Positions 32,393-41,333 are shown, counted from the first letter of the stretch. The stretch: 64,000 bases of DNA from Paucibacter aquatile (GCF_002885975.1 NZ_POSP01000003.1:434001-498000), one strand, 5' to 3'. The notes: generated by a model from the sequence alone, not told the origin. Made by a program: numbers and translations.

Positions 32393-34753
32393 TCAGACCG
32401 AGGCCGAGCGCTGCACCGGCTGCGCGGCCGGGTGCATGTGCAGATTGGAGGCTGCCTCGGCGCCGGCCGCCGCCGGCTGGGCCGGACGCACGCCCGAGAG
32501 CGCGGCCAGCACCTGGTCACGCGGGCCATCCATGACCAGGCGGCCAGAATCCATGACCATGATGCGCGTGACCAGTTCCAGCACGGCCGGGCGGTGCGTT
32601 ACCACCACCAGGGTGCACTCGCCGGCGGCGTCACGCAGCTGGCGCAAGAAGGCCACTTCGGACTGCGCATCCATGGAGCTGGTCGGCTCGTCCATCAAGA
32701 GAATCTGCGGTTTCGTGACCAGGCTGCGCGCAAGCGCCACCAGCTGCCTCTGGCCGCCCGAGAGCAGGCTGCCCATTTCACCCACGGGCAAGTCCCAGCC
32801 CATGGGGTGGCCGGCCACCACACGGTCCAGGCCGGTCAGGCGCGCCACCTCCACGAGTCGTGAGGCATCGACATGGGCACGGCCCATCAGCACGTTGTCG
32901 CGCAGCGTGCCATGGAACAGGCGCGGGTCCTGCGACACAAAGCCGACCCGGGCACGGAACTCGGCCGGATCGATCTGGCGCAGGTCAATGCCATCGACCT
33001 CCACCATGCCCTCGGACGGCAGGTACAGGCCCGCCAACATGCGCAGCACCGTGGACTTGCCACTGCCGATGCGGCCCAGCACGGCCACCCGCTCACCGGC
33101 CTTGAGCCGCAGGCTGACCGAGCGCAGTACACGCGGCGCATTGCCCTCGCCTTCCATCGGGTAGGAGAAGCTCACGTCATGCATGCCCAGGCTGCCCGAG
33201 ACGCGCGACAGCGGCACATAGTTGCGGCTGGCATCGCGCTCGGTCGGGCGTGACATCAGCTGATTCAGCGCAATGAAGGCCGCTTGCGCGCTCTGATACC
33301 GCGCCGCCAGCCCCACCACACTGTTCAGCGGCGCGATCGCGCGGCCCGCGAACATGATGGCGCCCATCAACGCACCGGCGCTGATGATGCCGTCTTCAAT
33401 CAAGTAGACGCCCCAGACCAGCATGACCAGGGTGATCACCTGCTGCATGCTCATGGCGATATTGCTGCTCAGGCTGTGCAGGCCGCGGCTGCGCATGGAG
33501 GCTTCGGCGGCAATCGCCGTGCTGACCTCGTAGCGCTGCAGGAAACGGCCTTCAGCGCCAGCGGTCTTGAGATCTTCCAGGCCTTCGATGGCCTCGACCA
33601 GCGTGCCCTGCAGGTCGGCCGATTCATTCATGTGCGTGCGCACGGCCTTGCGCATCTGGTTCTTGATGGCAAACGTCAGGCCCAGCACCAAAGGGATGGC
33701 CAGCACGATCACCCAGCCCAGCGGCCCACCGACCACAAAACACATGGCCACGAAGAGCACGATGAAGGGCAGATCGGTCACCACCGTGACGCTGGCCGAG
33801 GCGAAGAAGTCGCGCACCACCTCGATCTGGCCGATGGTGCTGGCATAAGAGCCAGCCGAGGCCGGGCGGTGCTCCATGCGCACACCCAGGGTCTGGCGGA
33901 AGAGCTTGGAGCCGATGATGAGGTCGGCCTTGCGCCCGGCGATGTCGATCAGATGAGCGCGCAACTGCCGCGCGCTGAGGTCAAACACCACGGCCAATCC
34001 CGCGCCGATGGCCAGAGTCCACAGCGTCACGAATGATTGGTTGGGAATGACCTTGTCGTAGATCACCGTGGTCACCAGGCCGGTGACCAACATCAGCACA
34101 TTGCTGAGCAAGGCTGCCACCATGGCGGCGCGGTAGTAGGGAATGAAGCGCTTGAGCGTGCCCCAGAGCCAGTGGCTGCCATCGGTGCGCAGCAGCGGCT
34201 CGCCGCGGTTCTGCGCCTGTGAGGTTTCGGGCAGAGTCAGCAGCATCAGGAAGCCGCTGTACTCGGCCTCCAGTTCCGAAGCCGAAGCCGTGCAGACATT
34301 GGCATCGGCGCCCGGGAATACCACCTCGAACTGGTAGTCCCCACCCGGTTGGGCCGGATCCAGGCGCCGCACCAACACACAGGCATCGCCGCCATTGAGC
34401 AACATCACTGCCGGCAGCAACAGCGGGTTCACATCCTCGATCTTCTTGCGCACCAGGCCGGCGCTGTAGCCGGCTTCGCGCATCACGCGCAGGGCTTGAT
34501 CGGGGCTCAGCGGGCCGCCGCCGGTCAGCCCGGCGCACAGCGATTCGGCCGAGCGGGCCCGGCCATGGTGCTGGGTCATCCAGACCAGGGCATGGAGCAA
34601 GGGGTTGCCGATGTCGGACGCCGCCTGGTCCTGCCAGCTGTCGTCGGGCCCGTTGGCTTCTTCGGCAGGCGCGCTGCGATCCACAGCCAGGTAGATCCCG
34701 GGCTGCGCGGCCGGACGGCCGCCGTCGAAGAATGAATCGTGTCGCTGAGTCAC
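32393..34753 (-). CDS. Type I secretion ABC transporter with C39-like domain (LapB type)
   Basis: 786 aa. Residues about 50-180 form a C39-like domain in which the catalytic cysteine site is absent (NPLLHALVWMTQHHG) and GGDACVLVRR replaces the His segment, so it binds rather than cleaves substrate. Residues about 205-490 hold the six transmembrane helices; residues about 530-755 the nucleotide-binding domain, with GRIGSGKST (Walker A), LLSGGQRQL (signature) and ILLMDEPTSS (Walker B). This arrangement is typical of exporters of giant adhesins with C-terminal signals rather than bacteriocins. Follows the GT41 gene by 21 bp. The giant repeat proteins at 2-16575 are the obvious candidate substrates. 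Confidence 0.93.
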   Translation of the reverse strand: MTQRHDSFFDGGRPAAQPGIYLAVDRSAPAEEANGPDDSWQDQAASDIGNPLLHALVWMTQHHGRARSAESLCAGLTGGGPLSPDQALRVMREAGYSAGLVRKKIEDVNPLLLPAVMLLNGGDACVLVRRLDPAQPGGDYQFEVVFPGADANVCTASASELEAEYSGFLMLLTLPETSQAQNRGEPLLRTDGSHWLWGTLKRFIPYYRAAMVAALLSNVLMLVTGLVTTVIYDKVIPNQSFVTLWTLAIGAGLAVVFDLSARQLRAHLIDIAGRKADLIIGSKLFRQTLGVRMEHRPASAGSYASTIGQIEVVRDFFASASVTVVTDLPFIVLFVAMCFVVGGPLGWVIVLAIPLVLGLTFAIKNQMRKAVRTHMNESADLQGTLVEAIEGLEDLKTAGAEGRFLQRYEVSTAIAAEASMRSRGLHSLSSNIAMSMQQVITLVMLVWGVYLIEDGIISAGALMGAIMFAGRAIAPLNSVVGLAARYQSAQAAFIALNQLMSRPTERDASRNYVPLSRVSGSLGMHDVSFSYPMEGEGNAPRVLRSVSLRLKAGERVAVLGRIGSGKSTVLRMLAGLYLPSEGMVEVDGIDLRQIDPAEFRARVGFVSQDPRLFHGTLRDNVLMGRAHVDASRLVEVARLTGLDRVVAGHPMGWDLPVGEMGSLLSGGQRQLVALARSLVTKPQILLMDEPTSSMDAQSEVAFLRQLRDAAGECTLVVVTHRPAVLELVTRIMVMDSGRLVMDGPRDQVLAALSGVRPAQPAAAGAEAASNLHMHPAAQPVQRSASV

Positions 34754-34774
34754 TGTCGTCCTTCAGCCACGCCT

Positions 34775-36655
34775 TCAGGCCTTTTTCTGCTTCTGGCGCT
34801 GCGCCACAGCCATGGTTTCGAGCTTGTTTTCAAGATCGCGCACCAGGCCCGGAATGTCGAACAGTGTGGACTCGCGCCCTTGTTCGCGCAAGAAGCGCTT
34901 GTAGGAGCGGGCGCGGGCCGGGTTCTGGCCGATCTGCACCGCTCGCTGCTCGTACTCTTCCAGCGAATGGGTCACCAGATCGGGCAGGCCGACATGGGTC
35001 AGCAGGCTGCCGGCCATGCGCGAGATGTAGGTGCGGCCCGAGCGGGTCAGGATGGGCGTGCCCACCCACAAGCAGTCGCTGGCCGTGGTGCCGGCGTTGT
35101 AGGGGAAGGTGTCCAGCACCAGATCGGCCAAGGCAAAGCGCGCCACGTACTCGGGTGGCGCCACACGCGGCGCAAAGATCAGGCGCTCGGGCGCAATGCC
35201 GTGCGAGGCCGCCACCTTGAGCATATTGGCATGCGACCAGGGGTTGTCGGCCAGCAACCAGAGCACGCTGCCCTCCACCTGCTTGAGCACACGCATCCAG
35301 GCGTGGAACATCTCTTCGCTGAACTTGTGGTTGTTGTTGAAGGAGCAGAAGACAAAAGCGTCTTCCGGCAGCTGGTACTGGGCGCGGGTGGGCTCGGGGC
35401 CGACCAGGCGCTTGCGGTCGCTGATCTGGTAGCAGCGGTCCAGGTAGATGGGCTTCTCGGTGCAGTGGGGCAGGTACTCGGTGGGCATGACGAAGCGGTC
35501 GGCAATCATCCAGTCCACCCCCGGCAGAGCCGAGGTCGCCGGCAGCCCCATCCAGCAGGCCTGAATGGGCGCGGGTCGGTAGGCCAGGATATTGGGCCGG
35601 GCGCCGTTGGTCAGGCCTTGCAGGTCGATCAGCACATCGATGCCCGCGGCGGCAATCGTGCGCGCCGCCGTCAGGTCGTCCATGCCGTGCAGGCGCACAT
35701 GGTGATCGAAGGACTTGACGATGCGCTCGCGCAGCGGCGTGCCGTCGTCACGGCTCCAGCAAAAACCGAAGACCTCGAAGCGGCTGCGGTCGTGCAGCTC
35801 GTAGAGCTCGGCCGTCATCAGGCCGACGGCGTGCATGCACAGATCGCCCGACAGGTAGCCGATGCGGATGCGCCCGTCACGCGGGCGCTGGGCTGCGGCC
35901 AGCTCGTGCAGGGGGCGGTCCTTGTAGTCGATCACCTTTTCATGGACAAAGCGCTGCGCCACCATCAGCTGCAGCGCCGGGTCGTCGCTGGCGCTCAGCA
36001 TGGCCAGCAGCGAGGTGCCGACCAGCAGCTGGTTCAGCGTCACCTCACCGACCGGCTGGTACACCGGCCAGGCGCATTGCTTCTGGCGGATGTGCACATA
36101 GTGCTGCAGCACACTGCCCTGGCGCGGGTTGATCTCCAGGCTGCGCACCATCAGTGCCTGCGATTCGTCGTAGCGCTTGAGGTTTTCCAGCAGGCGGGCG
36201 CCGTTGTTCAAGGCGTGGAGCAGCAGTTCCTCGCCATCGCGTCCCTTGGCCTGCACGCGCAGATCGTCGTAGACCAGGCGCCATTGCTCCAGCGCCTCCT
36301 CCTGGCGACCGAGCTGCTCCAGCTGATGGCCCAAATTGAGGCGGGCCTGGACAAAGTTCTCGTTGAAGGCCAAGGCCTTGCGGTAGACCTGCTCGGCTTC
36401 GGCATGGCGGTTCATCGCCCCCAGCAACGTGCCCCAGTTGTAGCAGGCCACATGGGCCAGCGGCGACGGGGTGGTCTCCACCCAGACCTGGTAGAGCAAG
36501 GCCGCCGCTTCCAGCATGCCGGCCTGCTGCAGATGGCTGCTGCGGTCCATCAGCTCGGGCAAGCCCATCTGGCCGCTGCGGGCGCGGGCCAGCAGTTGCT
36601 CCACCTCGGGGATGGCGGTATTCGGCGTTTGGGTCGGCGGGGTGGACAGATCCAT
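34775..36655 (-). CDS. SPINDLY/OGT-type cytoplasmic protein O-glycosyltransferase (TPR + GT41)
   Basis: 626 aa from ATG 36655 (MDLSTPPTQ); ATG 36676 would add seven residues. N-terminal TPR units (AACYNWGTLLGAMNRHAEAEQ-like, NENFVQARLNLGHQLEQLGR, residues about 60-200) precede a GT41 catalytic region: RIRIGYLSGDLCMHAVGLM, DLQGLTNGARPNILAYRP with APIQACWMGLPAT after it, FCSFNNNHKFSEEMF, and DTFPYNAGTTASDCLWVG near the C-terminus. Enzymes of this family add sugars to Ser/Thr of proteins in the cytosol (eukaryotic OGT and SPY; bacterial flagellin transferases such as FlmG share the TPR arrangement). Being first in the type I secretion operon, its likely target is the secreted Ser/Thr-rich repeat protein, modified before export. 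The target is inferred. Confidence 0.85.
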   Translation of the reverse strand: MDLSTPPTQTPNTAIPEVEQLLARARSGQMGLPELMDRSSHLQQAGMLEAAALLYQVWVETTPSPLAHVACYNWGTLLGAMNRHAEAEQVYRKALAFNENFVQARLNLGHQLEQLGRQEEALEQWRLVYDDLRVQAKGRDGEELLLHALNNGARLLENLKRYDESQALMVRSLEINPRQGSVLQHYVHIRQKQCAWPVYQPVGEVTLNQLLVGTSLLAMLSASDDPALQLMVAQRFVHEKVIDYKDRPLHELAAAQRPRDGRIRIGYLSGDLCMHAVGLMTAELYELHDRSRFEVFGFCWSRDDGTPLRERIVKSFDHHVRLHGMDDLTAARTIAAAGIDVLIDLQGLTNGARPNILAYRPAPIQACWMGLPATSALPGVDWMIADRFVMPTEYLPHCTEKPIYLDRCYQISDRKRLVGPEPTRAQYQLPEDAFVFCSFNNNHKFSEEMFHAWMRVLKQVEGSVLWLLADNPWSHANMLKVAASHGIAPERLIFAPRVAPPEYVARFALADLVLDTFPYNAGTTASDCLWVGTPILTRSGRTYISRMAGSLLTHVGLPDLVTHSLEEYEQRAVQIGQNPARARSYKRFLREQGRESTLFDIPGLVRDLENKLETMAVAQRQKQKKA

Positions 36656-36676
36656 GGCTGTGCAGACCGCGGGCAA

Positions 36677-36986
36677 GGCGGCTGAGAGTTGGGCGACGTG
36701 ACGACAAGGAACGAGGAAAACGGCGACTCAGGTCCGCCCGGCACCGCAGTGGCCCGGGGCGGATTGACGCACGACCTGATGTTAGGAGCGACGGCCCCGA
36801 CCGGGCCGCTCGATTAGGGCGGGAAAGCCTGGCCTGTTCCCCGCATGGAGCACGCCCCTCGCGGTCTGGGCCCTGCGGCCCGATCGCAGCGGGAATGCTG
36901 GGCAAAGCCGGGCCTTTTCTCGCTTCAGCCGCACTCGCCCGCTGCCGAAAATGGGTTGAACCCTGTTGGAGGGGGAGCGAGCGGCC
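36677..36986. other. Intergenic region upstream of the secretion operon
   Basis: About 310 bp without a convincing gene, between the divergent GT41 operon (-) and a hypothetical gene (+). It contains several GC-rich inverted repeats (for example CGGCCC/GGGCCG near 36792-36808 and GCGGG/CCCGC near 36819-36844). A GCGGGAA element recurs near 36819 and 36897. The operon promoter must lie here but I cannot place it. Confidence 0.4.
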
Positions 36987-37017
36987 ATGAGTGAGGCCGC
37001 CAAACTAGAGCAAAAAA

Positions 37018-37725
37018 ATGTGGAACGCATTTCTGACTCGTTGGGCCAGGAGCCGCGCAGCATCGCCCTCGCGCGGACAACACAACAGCATCGCCAGCCG
37101 CCAGAGCACCCTGCCGCCGACCCGCAGCGGCGCGGCCAGCAGCCGCATCTCGCTGAGCGGCAATGATTCCATCTGGCAAAGCCTCTTGCGCTGGATCCCG
37201 GGCGACAGCGACCCCTGGGGCGCCAGCCAGCCCCCCTCCCCGGCCGCCAGCCAAAATCTTGCCAGCGCACGCGCCGAGTTCCAGGCCTGCATGGCCGGGC
37301 TGTACAGCCCACCGGCCGCCAGCGGCGCCGAGCCTGGCACGCCCCCGCAGGTCGACAGCGTGCGTGAGTTGCAGCGCAGCATCCGCCGCGCCCGCAGCCT
37401 GCGCGACCTCTGGCACTTGCGCACCTGGCTGTACACCGAAGTGGCCCGCCAGTTCTCGCAACACGAGGCCGAGCAGCGCCTGCAACGCCTGGACGCCTTG
37501 TTCCAGGGCGGCAGCTCGCAGCCCCTGAATGCCAAGCAGCAACGCCTGCTGGCCCAGACCCAGGCACGCGTGCAGGCCAAGCTGCAAGCGCAAGCCCATG
37601 CGGAAACGCTGGCGCGCATGCGTCAGGCCCGCAGCGCCCAGAAGGACTCCAAGGCCCAATCCGCGCAGGCACTGAGCGCTGACACCTTGGTGGCCACTCT
37701 GTCCGAACCCTGCACCGCGCATTGA
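37018..37725 (+). CDS. Hypothetical protein, possibly frameshifted at its 5' end
   Basis: 235 aa, no recognised family. The C-terminal half is rich in Arg, Gln and Ala and looks helical (ELQRSIRRARSLRDLW, EAEQRLQRLDALF, then a coiled-coil-like Gln/Ala stretch). The N-terminal 60 residues are Ser/Arg-rich and low complexity. The ATG at 37018 has no ribosome-binding site and arises inside a run of seven A. A better initiation signal (GGAGGGGGAG, then ATG 36987, MSEAAKLEQK) starts a different frame that would join this one after a one-base shift at the A run. Its neighbour at 37772 may be co-transcribed. Confidence 0.6.
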   Translation: MWNAFLTRWARSRAASPSRGQHNSIASRQSTLPPTRSGAASSRISLSGNDSIWQSLLRWIPGDSDPWGASQPPSPAASQNLASARAEFQACMAGLYSPPAASGAEPGTPPQVDSVRELQRSIRRARSLRDLWHLRTWLYTEVARQFSQHEAEQRLQRLDALFQGGSSQPLNAKQQRLLAQTQARVQAKLQAQAHAETLARMRQARSAQKDSKAQSAQALSADTLVATLSEPCTAH

Positions 37726-37771
37726 TTCATGCCAAGAAGACGAAGAGGCTGGCGAGAGGCCGAGCAACGCC

Positions 37772-38116
37772 ATGGAACTGACCTTGCGTGACATCCCCCA
37801 CTTCCCTCCACCTTGGGCCTTTGCCTGCACGACCCAAACGGATGAGCGCCGCGGCCGCATCGCGGCCCGCCGCAGCTTTGTGGCACTCAAGCTGTGCTTC
37901 ATGCGGGCCGCAGCCGAGCTGCGCGGCGTCAGCGGCGAACATCTGCAAACCCTGGTTCGCCAGGCCAGCGAGCCGATCGAGCTGTGGCTGATTCGGGGCA
38001 GCCTGCTGGCTGCGCTGGAACGCGCAGGCGAGTCTGGCCTGATGCACAGCGACCGCCTGAAGGAAGCCCTGGACGCAGCCTTGCAAGAGGCCTACCCGGA
38101 ACGCCCCAGCCTCTGA
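37772..38116 (+). CDS. Small hypothetical protein
   Basis: 114 aa, no family recognised. Predicted mostly helical (RSFVALKLCFMRAAAELRG, HLQTLVRQASEPIELWLIRG, DRLKEALDAALQEAYP). It is 46 bp downstream of another hypothetical gene and upstream of the dehydrogenase. Codon use matches its neighbours, supporting a real gene. Confidence 0.65.
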   Translation: MELTLRDIPHFPPPWAFACTTQTDERRGRIAARRSFVALKLCFMRAAAELRGVSGEHLQTLVRQASEPIELWLIRGSLLAALERAGESGLMHSDRLKEALDAALQEAYPERPSL

Positions 38117-38180
38117 GGCCTTGCCCGGTTCCACCACGCCTCGGGGAGTCGTGCGGCTCGGTGCAAAATAGGCACCACGC

Positions 38181-39188
38181 ATGAACATCATCATCCTCGA
38201 CGACTACCAGGACGCGGTGCGCAAGCTGCACTGCGCGGCCAAGCTGGAGCACCTCAATGCCAAGGTCTTCACCAACACGGTGAAGGGCATCGGCCAGTTG
38301 TCGATACGGCTGCGTGACGCCGAAGTGCTGGTGCTGATCCGCGAGCGCACCCAATTCCCGCGCCAGCTGCTGGAGAAGCTGCCCAAGCTCAAGCTGATTG
38401 CCCAGACCGGGCGCGTCGGCAACCACATCGACATCGAAGCCTGCACCCGGCTGGGCATTGCGGTGGCCGAAGGTGTGGGCTCGCCGGTGGCGCCGGCCGA
38501 GCTGACCTGGGCCTTGATCATGGCCTCGATGCGTCGCCTGCCCCAGTACATCGGCAACCTCAAGCATGGCGCCTGGCAACAGGCCGGGCTCAAGGCCGCG
38601 TCCATGCCGCCCAATTTTGGCGTCGGCATGGTTTTGCGCGGCAAGACCCTGGGCATCTGGGGCTACGGCAAGATCGGCCAGATCCTGGCCGGCTATGGCC
38701 GCGCCTTTGGCATGCAGGTGCAGGTCTGGGGCAGCGAAGCCTCGCGCCTGCGTGCGCAGAGCGACGGGCTCATTGCGGCTGAGAGCCGCGAAGCATTTTT
38801 TGCCAGCAGCGATGTGCTGAGCCTGCATCTGCGCCTGTGCGAGGCCACCCGCGGCATGATCACCCCCGAAGACCTGGCCCGCATGAAGCCGACCGCCCTG
38901 CTGGTCAACACCTCGCGGGCCGAGCTGCTGACCGATGGCGCCCTGGTCTCGGCCCTCAACCGCGGCCGCCCCGGCATGGCCGCCATCGACGTGTTCGAGA
39001 GCGAGCCCATCCTGCAAGGCCACCCCCTGCTGCGCCTGGAGAACGCCGTCTGCACACCGCACATCGGCTATGTCGAGCAGGACAGCTACGAGCTGTATTT
39101 CAACGCCGCGTTCGACAACATCCTGAACTTCATCAAGAGCGAGCCGAGCAATATCGTCAACCCGGAAGCGCTGAAAGTGCTGCGATGA
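38181..39188 (+). CDS. D-isomer-specific 2-hydroxyacid dehydrogenase family protein
   Basis: 335 aa NAD-dependent dehydrogenase. The Rossmann motif is GIWGYGKIGQILAGY. The catalytic triad is visible as Arg in LLVNTSRAELL, Glu in AAIDVFESEPIL and His in CTPHIGYVEQ. The substrate cannot be told; phosphoglycerate, hydroxypyruvate or another 2-ketoacid are all possible, and the lack of a C-terminal ACT domain argues against long-form SerA. Overlaps the chromate-transporter gene by 4 bp. Confidence 0.88.
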   Translation: MNIIILDDYQDAVRKLHCAAKLEHLNAKVFTNTVKGIGQLSIRLRDAEVLVLIRERTQFPRQLLEKLPKLKLIAQTGRVGNHIDIEACTRLGIAVAEGVGSPVAPAELTWALIMASMRRLPQYIGNLKHGAWQQAGLKAASMPPNFGVGMVLRGKTLGIWGYGKIGQILAGYGRAFGMQVQVWGSEASRLRAQSDGLIAAESREAFFASSDVLSLHLRLCEATRGMITPEDLARMKPTALLVNTSRAELLTDGALVSALNRGRPGMAAIDVFESEPILQGHPLLRLENAVCTPHIGYVEQDSYELYFNAAFDNILNFIKSEPSNIVNPEALKVLR

Positions 39189-39781
39189 GCGCCACCGACG
39201 TGGCACGAGCGCCGCAGCGCCCGGCATCGCTCTGGGCGCTCTACCTGGCCTTCAACCGCCTGGCCCTGCAGGGCTTTGGCGGCGTACTGGCGGTGGCACA
39301 GCGCGAGTTGGTCGAGCGCCTGGGCTGGATGACGCGCGAAGAGTTCGTCGAGACCCTGGCCATCGCACAGGTCCTGCCCGGGCCCAATGTGGTGAACATC
39401 TCGCTGATGATCGGCGACCGCTACTTCGGCCTACGCGGCGCGTTCGCGGCCCTGGCGGGGATGTTTGCGCTGCCCTCGGTCCTGGTGCTGAGCATGGCGG
39501 CGCTCTACGGCAGCGTGTCCCAGCATCCGGTGGTGGGCAATGCCCTGCGCGGCATGGGTGCGGTCTCGGCCGGCTTGATCCTGGCCACCGGCCTCAAGCT
39601 GCTTCCCGCCGTGCGCCGCAACCCCATGGGCCGGGCCATGGCGGCGCTGCTGGCCCTGGCCACGCTGGCGGCCGTGGTCTGGCTGCGCCTGCCCCTGCCC
39701 TGGCTGGTGTTGCTGCTGGGTGGCCTGGGCATGGCAGCAGCCTGGCGCGGCTTGAAGGCCGACCCGCGCACGGAAGGCTGA
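39185..39781 (+). CDS. Chromate transporter, N-terminal half-size CHR domain
   Basis: 198 aa membrane protein with one CHR domain: AFNRLALQGFGGVLAVAQRELV, the IAQVLPGPNVVNISLMIG motif and four to five hydrophobic segments. CHR proteins export chromate or take part in anion transport. Here the function is divided between two adjacent genes, the short-chain pair form. Starts within the last codons of the dehydrogenase gene; the partner begins 7 bp downstream. Confidence 0.88.
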   Translation: MSATDVARAPQRPASLWALYLAFNRLALQGFGGVLAVAQRELVERLGWMTREEFVETLAIAQVLPGPNVVNISLMIGDRYFGLRGAFAALAGMFALPSVLVLSMAALYGSVSQHPVVGNALRGMGAVSAGLILATGLKLLPAVRRNPMGRAMAALLALATLAAVVWLRLPLPWLVLLLGGLGMAAAWRGLKADPRTEG

Positions 39782-39788
39782 CACCGAG

Positions 39789-40337
39789 ATGCTGGCCACT
39801 GCCCATGTCGACCTGCTCGACCTCTTCCTGCATTTTCTGACCCTGTCCCTGCTGTCCATCGGCGGCGCCATCAGCACGGCACCCGAGATGCACCGCTTTC
39901 TGGTCGGCGAGCGCCACTGGCTCAGCGACACGGAGTTCACCTCCTCGATCGCCCTGGCCCAGGCCGCGCCCGGGCCCAACATCCTTTTCGTGGCCGTGCT
40001 GGGCTGGAATGTGGCCGGCCTGAGCGGCGCCTTCGCCGCCATGGCCGGCATCATGCTGCCCTCCACCACCCTGGTGCTGGCCGCCACGCGCTGGGCGCGG
40101 CGCAACAAGGACAGTCTGGGCGTGCGCGCCTTCTCGGCCGGCATGGCGCCGCTGACCCTGGGCCTGATGCTGGCCACGGGCTGGCTGCTGGCCGAGCCTT
40201 ATCTGCGCCTGCCCGAACACCGGCTCGCCACCCTGGCCCTGATCGCGGGCACGGTGCTGCTGACGCTCAAGACCCGGCTCAGCCTGGTCTGGATGGTGCT
40301 GGGCGGCGGGGTCTTGGGGGCGCTGGACCTCGTCTGA
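39789..40337 (+). CDS. Chromate transporter, C-terminal half-size CHR domain
   Basis: 182 aa, homologous to the preceding half: LLDLFLHFLTLSLLSIGGAI, then IALAQAAPGPNILFVAVLGW and a hydrophobic C-terminal half. With its partner it should form the heteromeric two-gene CHR transporter. Convergent with the EamA gene 13 bp downstream, with no terminator visible between them. Confidence 0.88.
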   Translation: MLATAHVDLLDLFLHFLTLSLLSIGGAISTAPEMHRFLVGERHWLSDTEFTSSIALAQAAPGPNILFVAVLGWNVAGLSGAFAAMAGIMLPSTTLVLAATRWARRNKDSLGVRAFSAGMAPLTLGLMLATGWLLAEPYLRLPEHRLATLALIAGTVLLTLKTRLSLVWMVLGGGVLGALDLV

Positions 40338-40350
40338 ACCCCGGCGCACT

Positions 40351-41214
40351 TCATCGCCCGAAGCGCCGCGCTCCGGCCACACAGAGAATCACCGCCACGG
40401 TCACGACCAGCATGGCCGGGCTCACCGCCTCGCCGAGCAAGCCAGCCGCCAAGGCCAGGCCGAACAGCGGCTGCAAGAGCTGCAGCTGACCGACGCGGGC
40501 AATCCCGCCCTGGGCCAGGCCGCGGTACCAGAACACAAAGCCGATCAACATGCTGAAGAGCGAAACATAGGCCAGCCCCAGCCAGGCCGGCAAGCCGATG
40601 CCGCTCCAGCTCACCGGCAGCCGCCACCAGGTCAAGGCCAGCATCAGCGGCAGGGCCAGCACCAGGGCCCAGCAGATCATCTGCCAGCCGCCCAGGCTGC
40701 GGGAGAGCCGCGCCCCTTCGGCATAGCCCAGACCGCAAACCAGGATGGCCAGCAGCATCAGCGCATCGCCGCGCGGCGCCAGGCTCAGGCCCTGCGACAG
40801 CGCAAAGCCGACCACCAGCAGGCTGCCCAGCAGCGAGAACACCCAGAACACCGGCCGCGGCCGCTCGCCACCGCGCCAGACACCGAAGGCGGCCGTGCTC
40901 AGCGGCAGCAGGCCCAGGAAGACGATGGAATGTGCGGCGCTCATCTCCCGCAAGGCCAGGGCGGTGAGCAGCGGGAAACCCAGCACCACGCCCAGGGCCA
41001 CCACCAGCAGGGATCGCCACTGCGCCGCCGTCGGCCGCGGCTGGGCCAGCAACAGCAGCAGGCCCAGGGCCAGCAGACCGGCGATGCTGGCGCGGGCGAC
41101 GGTGAGAAAGAGCGGATCGAAATCCAGCACCGCCAGCCGCGTGGCCGGGAGCGAGCCACTGAAGATCAGCACTCCGATGAAGCCATGGAGCCAGCCGCTC
41201 GAATTCTTGTCCAT
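40351..41214 (-). CDS. EamA/DMT-superfamily membrane transporter
   Basis: 287 aa from ATG 41214 (MDKNSSGWLHGF), with about ten transmembrane helices in two EamA repeats; the second includes GLAYVSLFSMLIGFVFWYRG and QLLQPLFGLALAAGLLGE. Members export amino acids or other metabolites. Divergently arranged with a MocR-type regulator 119 bp away, the usual pairing for MocR-controlled exporters. Confidence 0.88.
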   Translation of the reverse strand: MDKNSSGWLHGFIGVLIFSGSLPATRLAVLDFDPLFLTVARASIAGLLALGLLLLLAQPRPTAAQWRSLLVVALGVVLGFPLLTALALREMSAAHSIVFLGLLPLSTAAFGVWRGGERPRPVFWVFSLLGSLLVVGFALSQGLSLAPRGDALMLLAILVCGLGYAEGARLSRSLGGWQMICWALVLALPLMLALTWWRLPVSWSGIGLPAWLGLAYVSLFSMLIGFVFWYRGLAQGGIARVGQLQLLQPLFGLALAAGLLGEAVSPAMLVVTVAVILCVAGARRFGR

Positions 41215-41296
41215 ACCGTCGTGAGCGCCGCTGAGGGGGTGGGCGCGAAGAGTGACCGCAGCGGCCGATGAGCACAGCCTAAAGCCCGCGATCAAT

Positions 41297-41312
41297 ACAA
41301 TCAAAAAATTGT
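41297..41312. promoter_or_regulatory. Inverted repeat/AT-rich operator-promoter candidate between EamA and MocR genes
   Basis: ACAAT-CAAAAA-ATTGT lies in the only AT-rich part of the 119-bp divergent spacer, 22 bp before the MocR start. It overlaps a TACAAT sequence that could be a -10 box for the regulator. Position suggests a MocR binding site. Confidence 0.4.
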
Positions 41313-41333
41313 CATGGATACATCCCCACCGCC

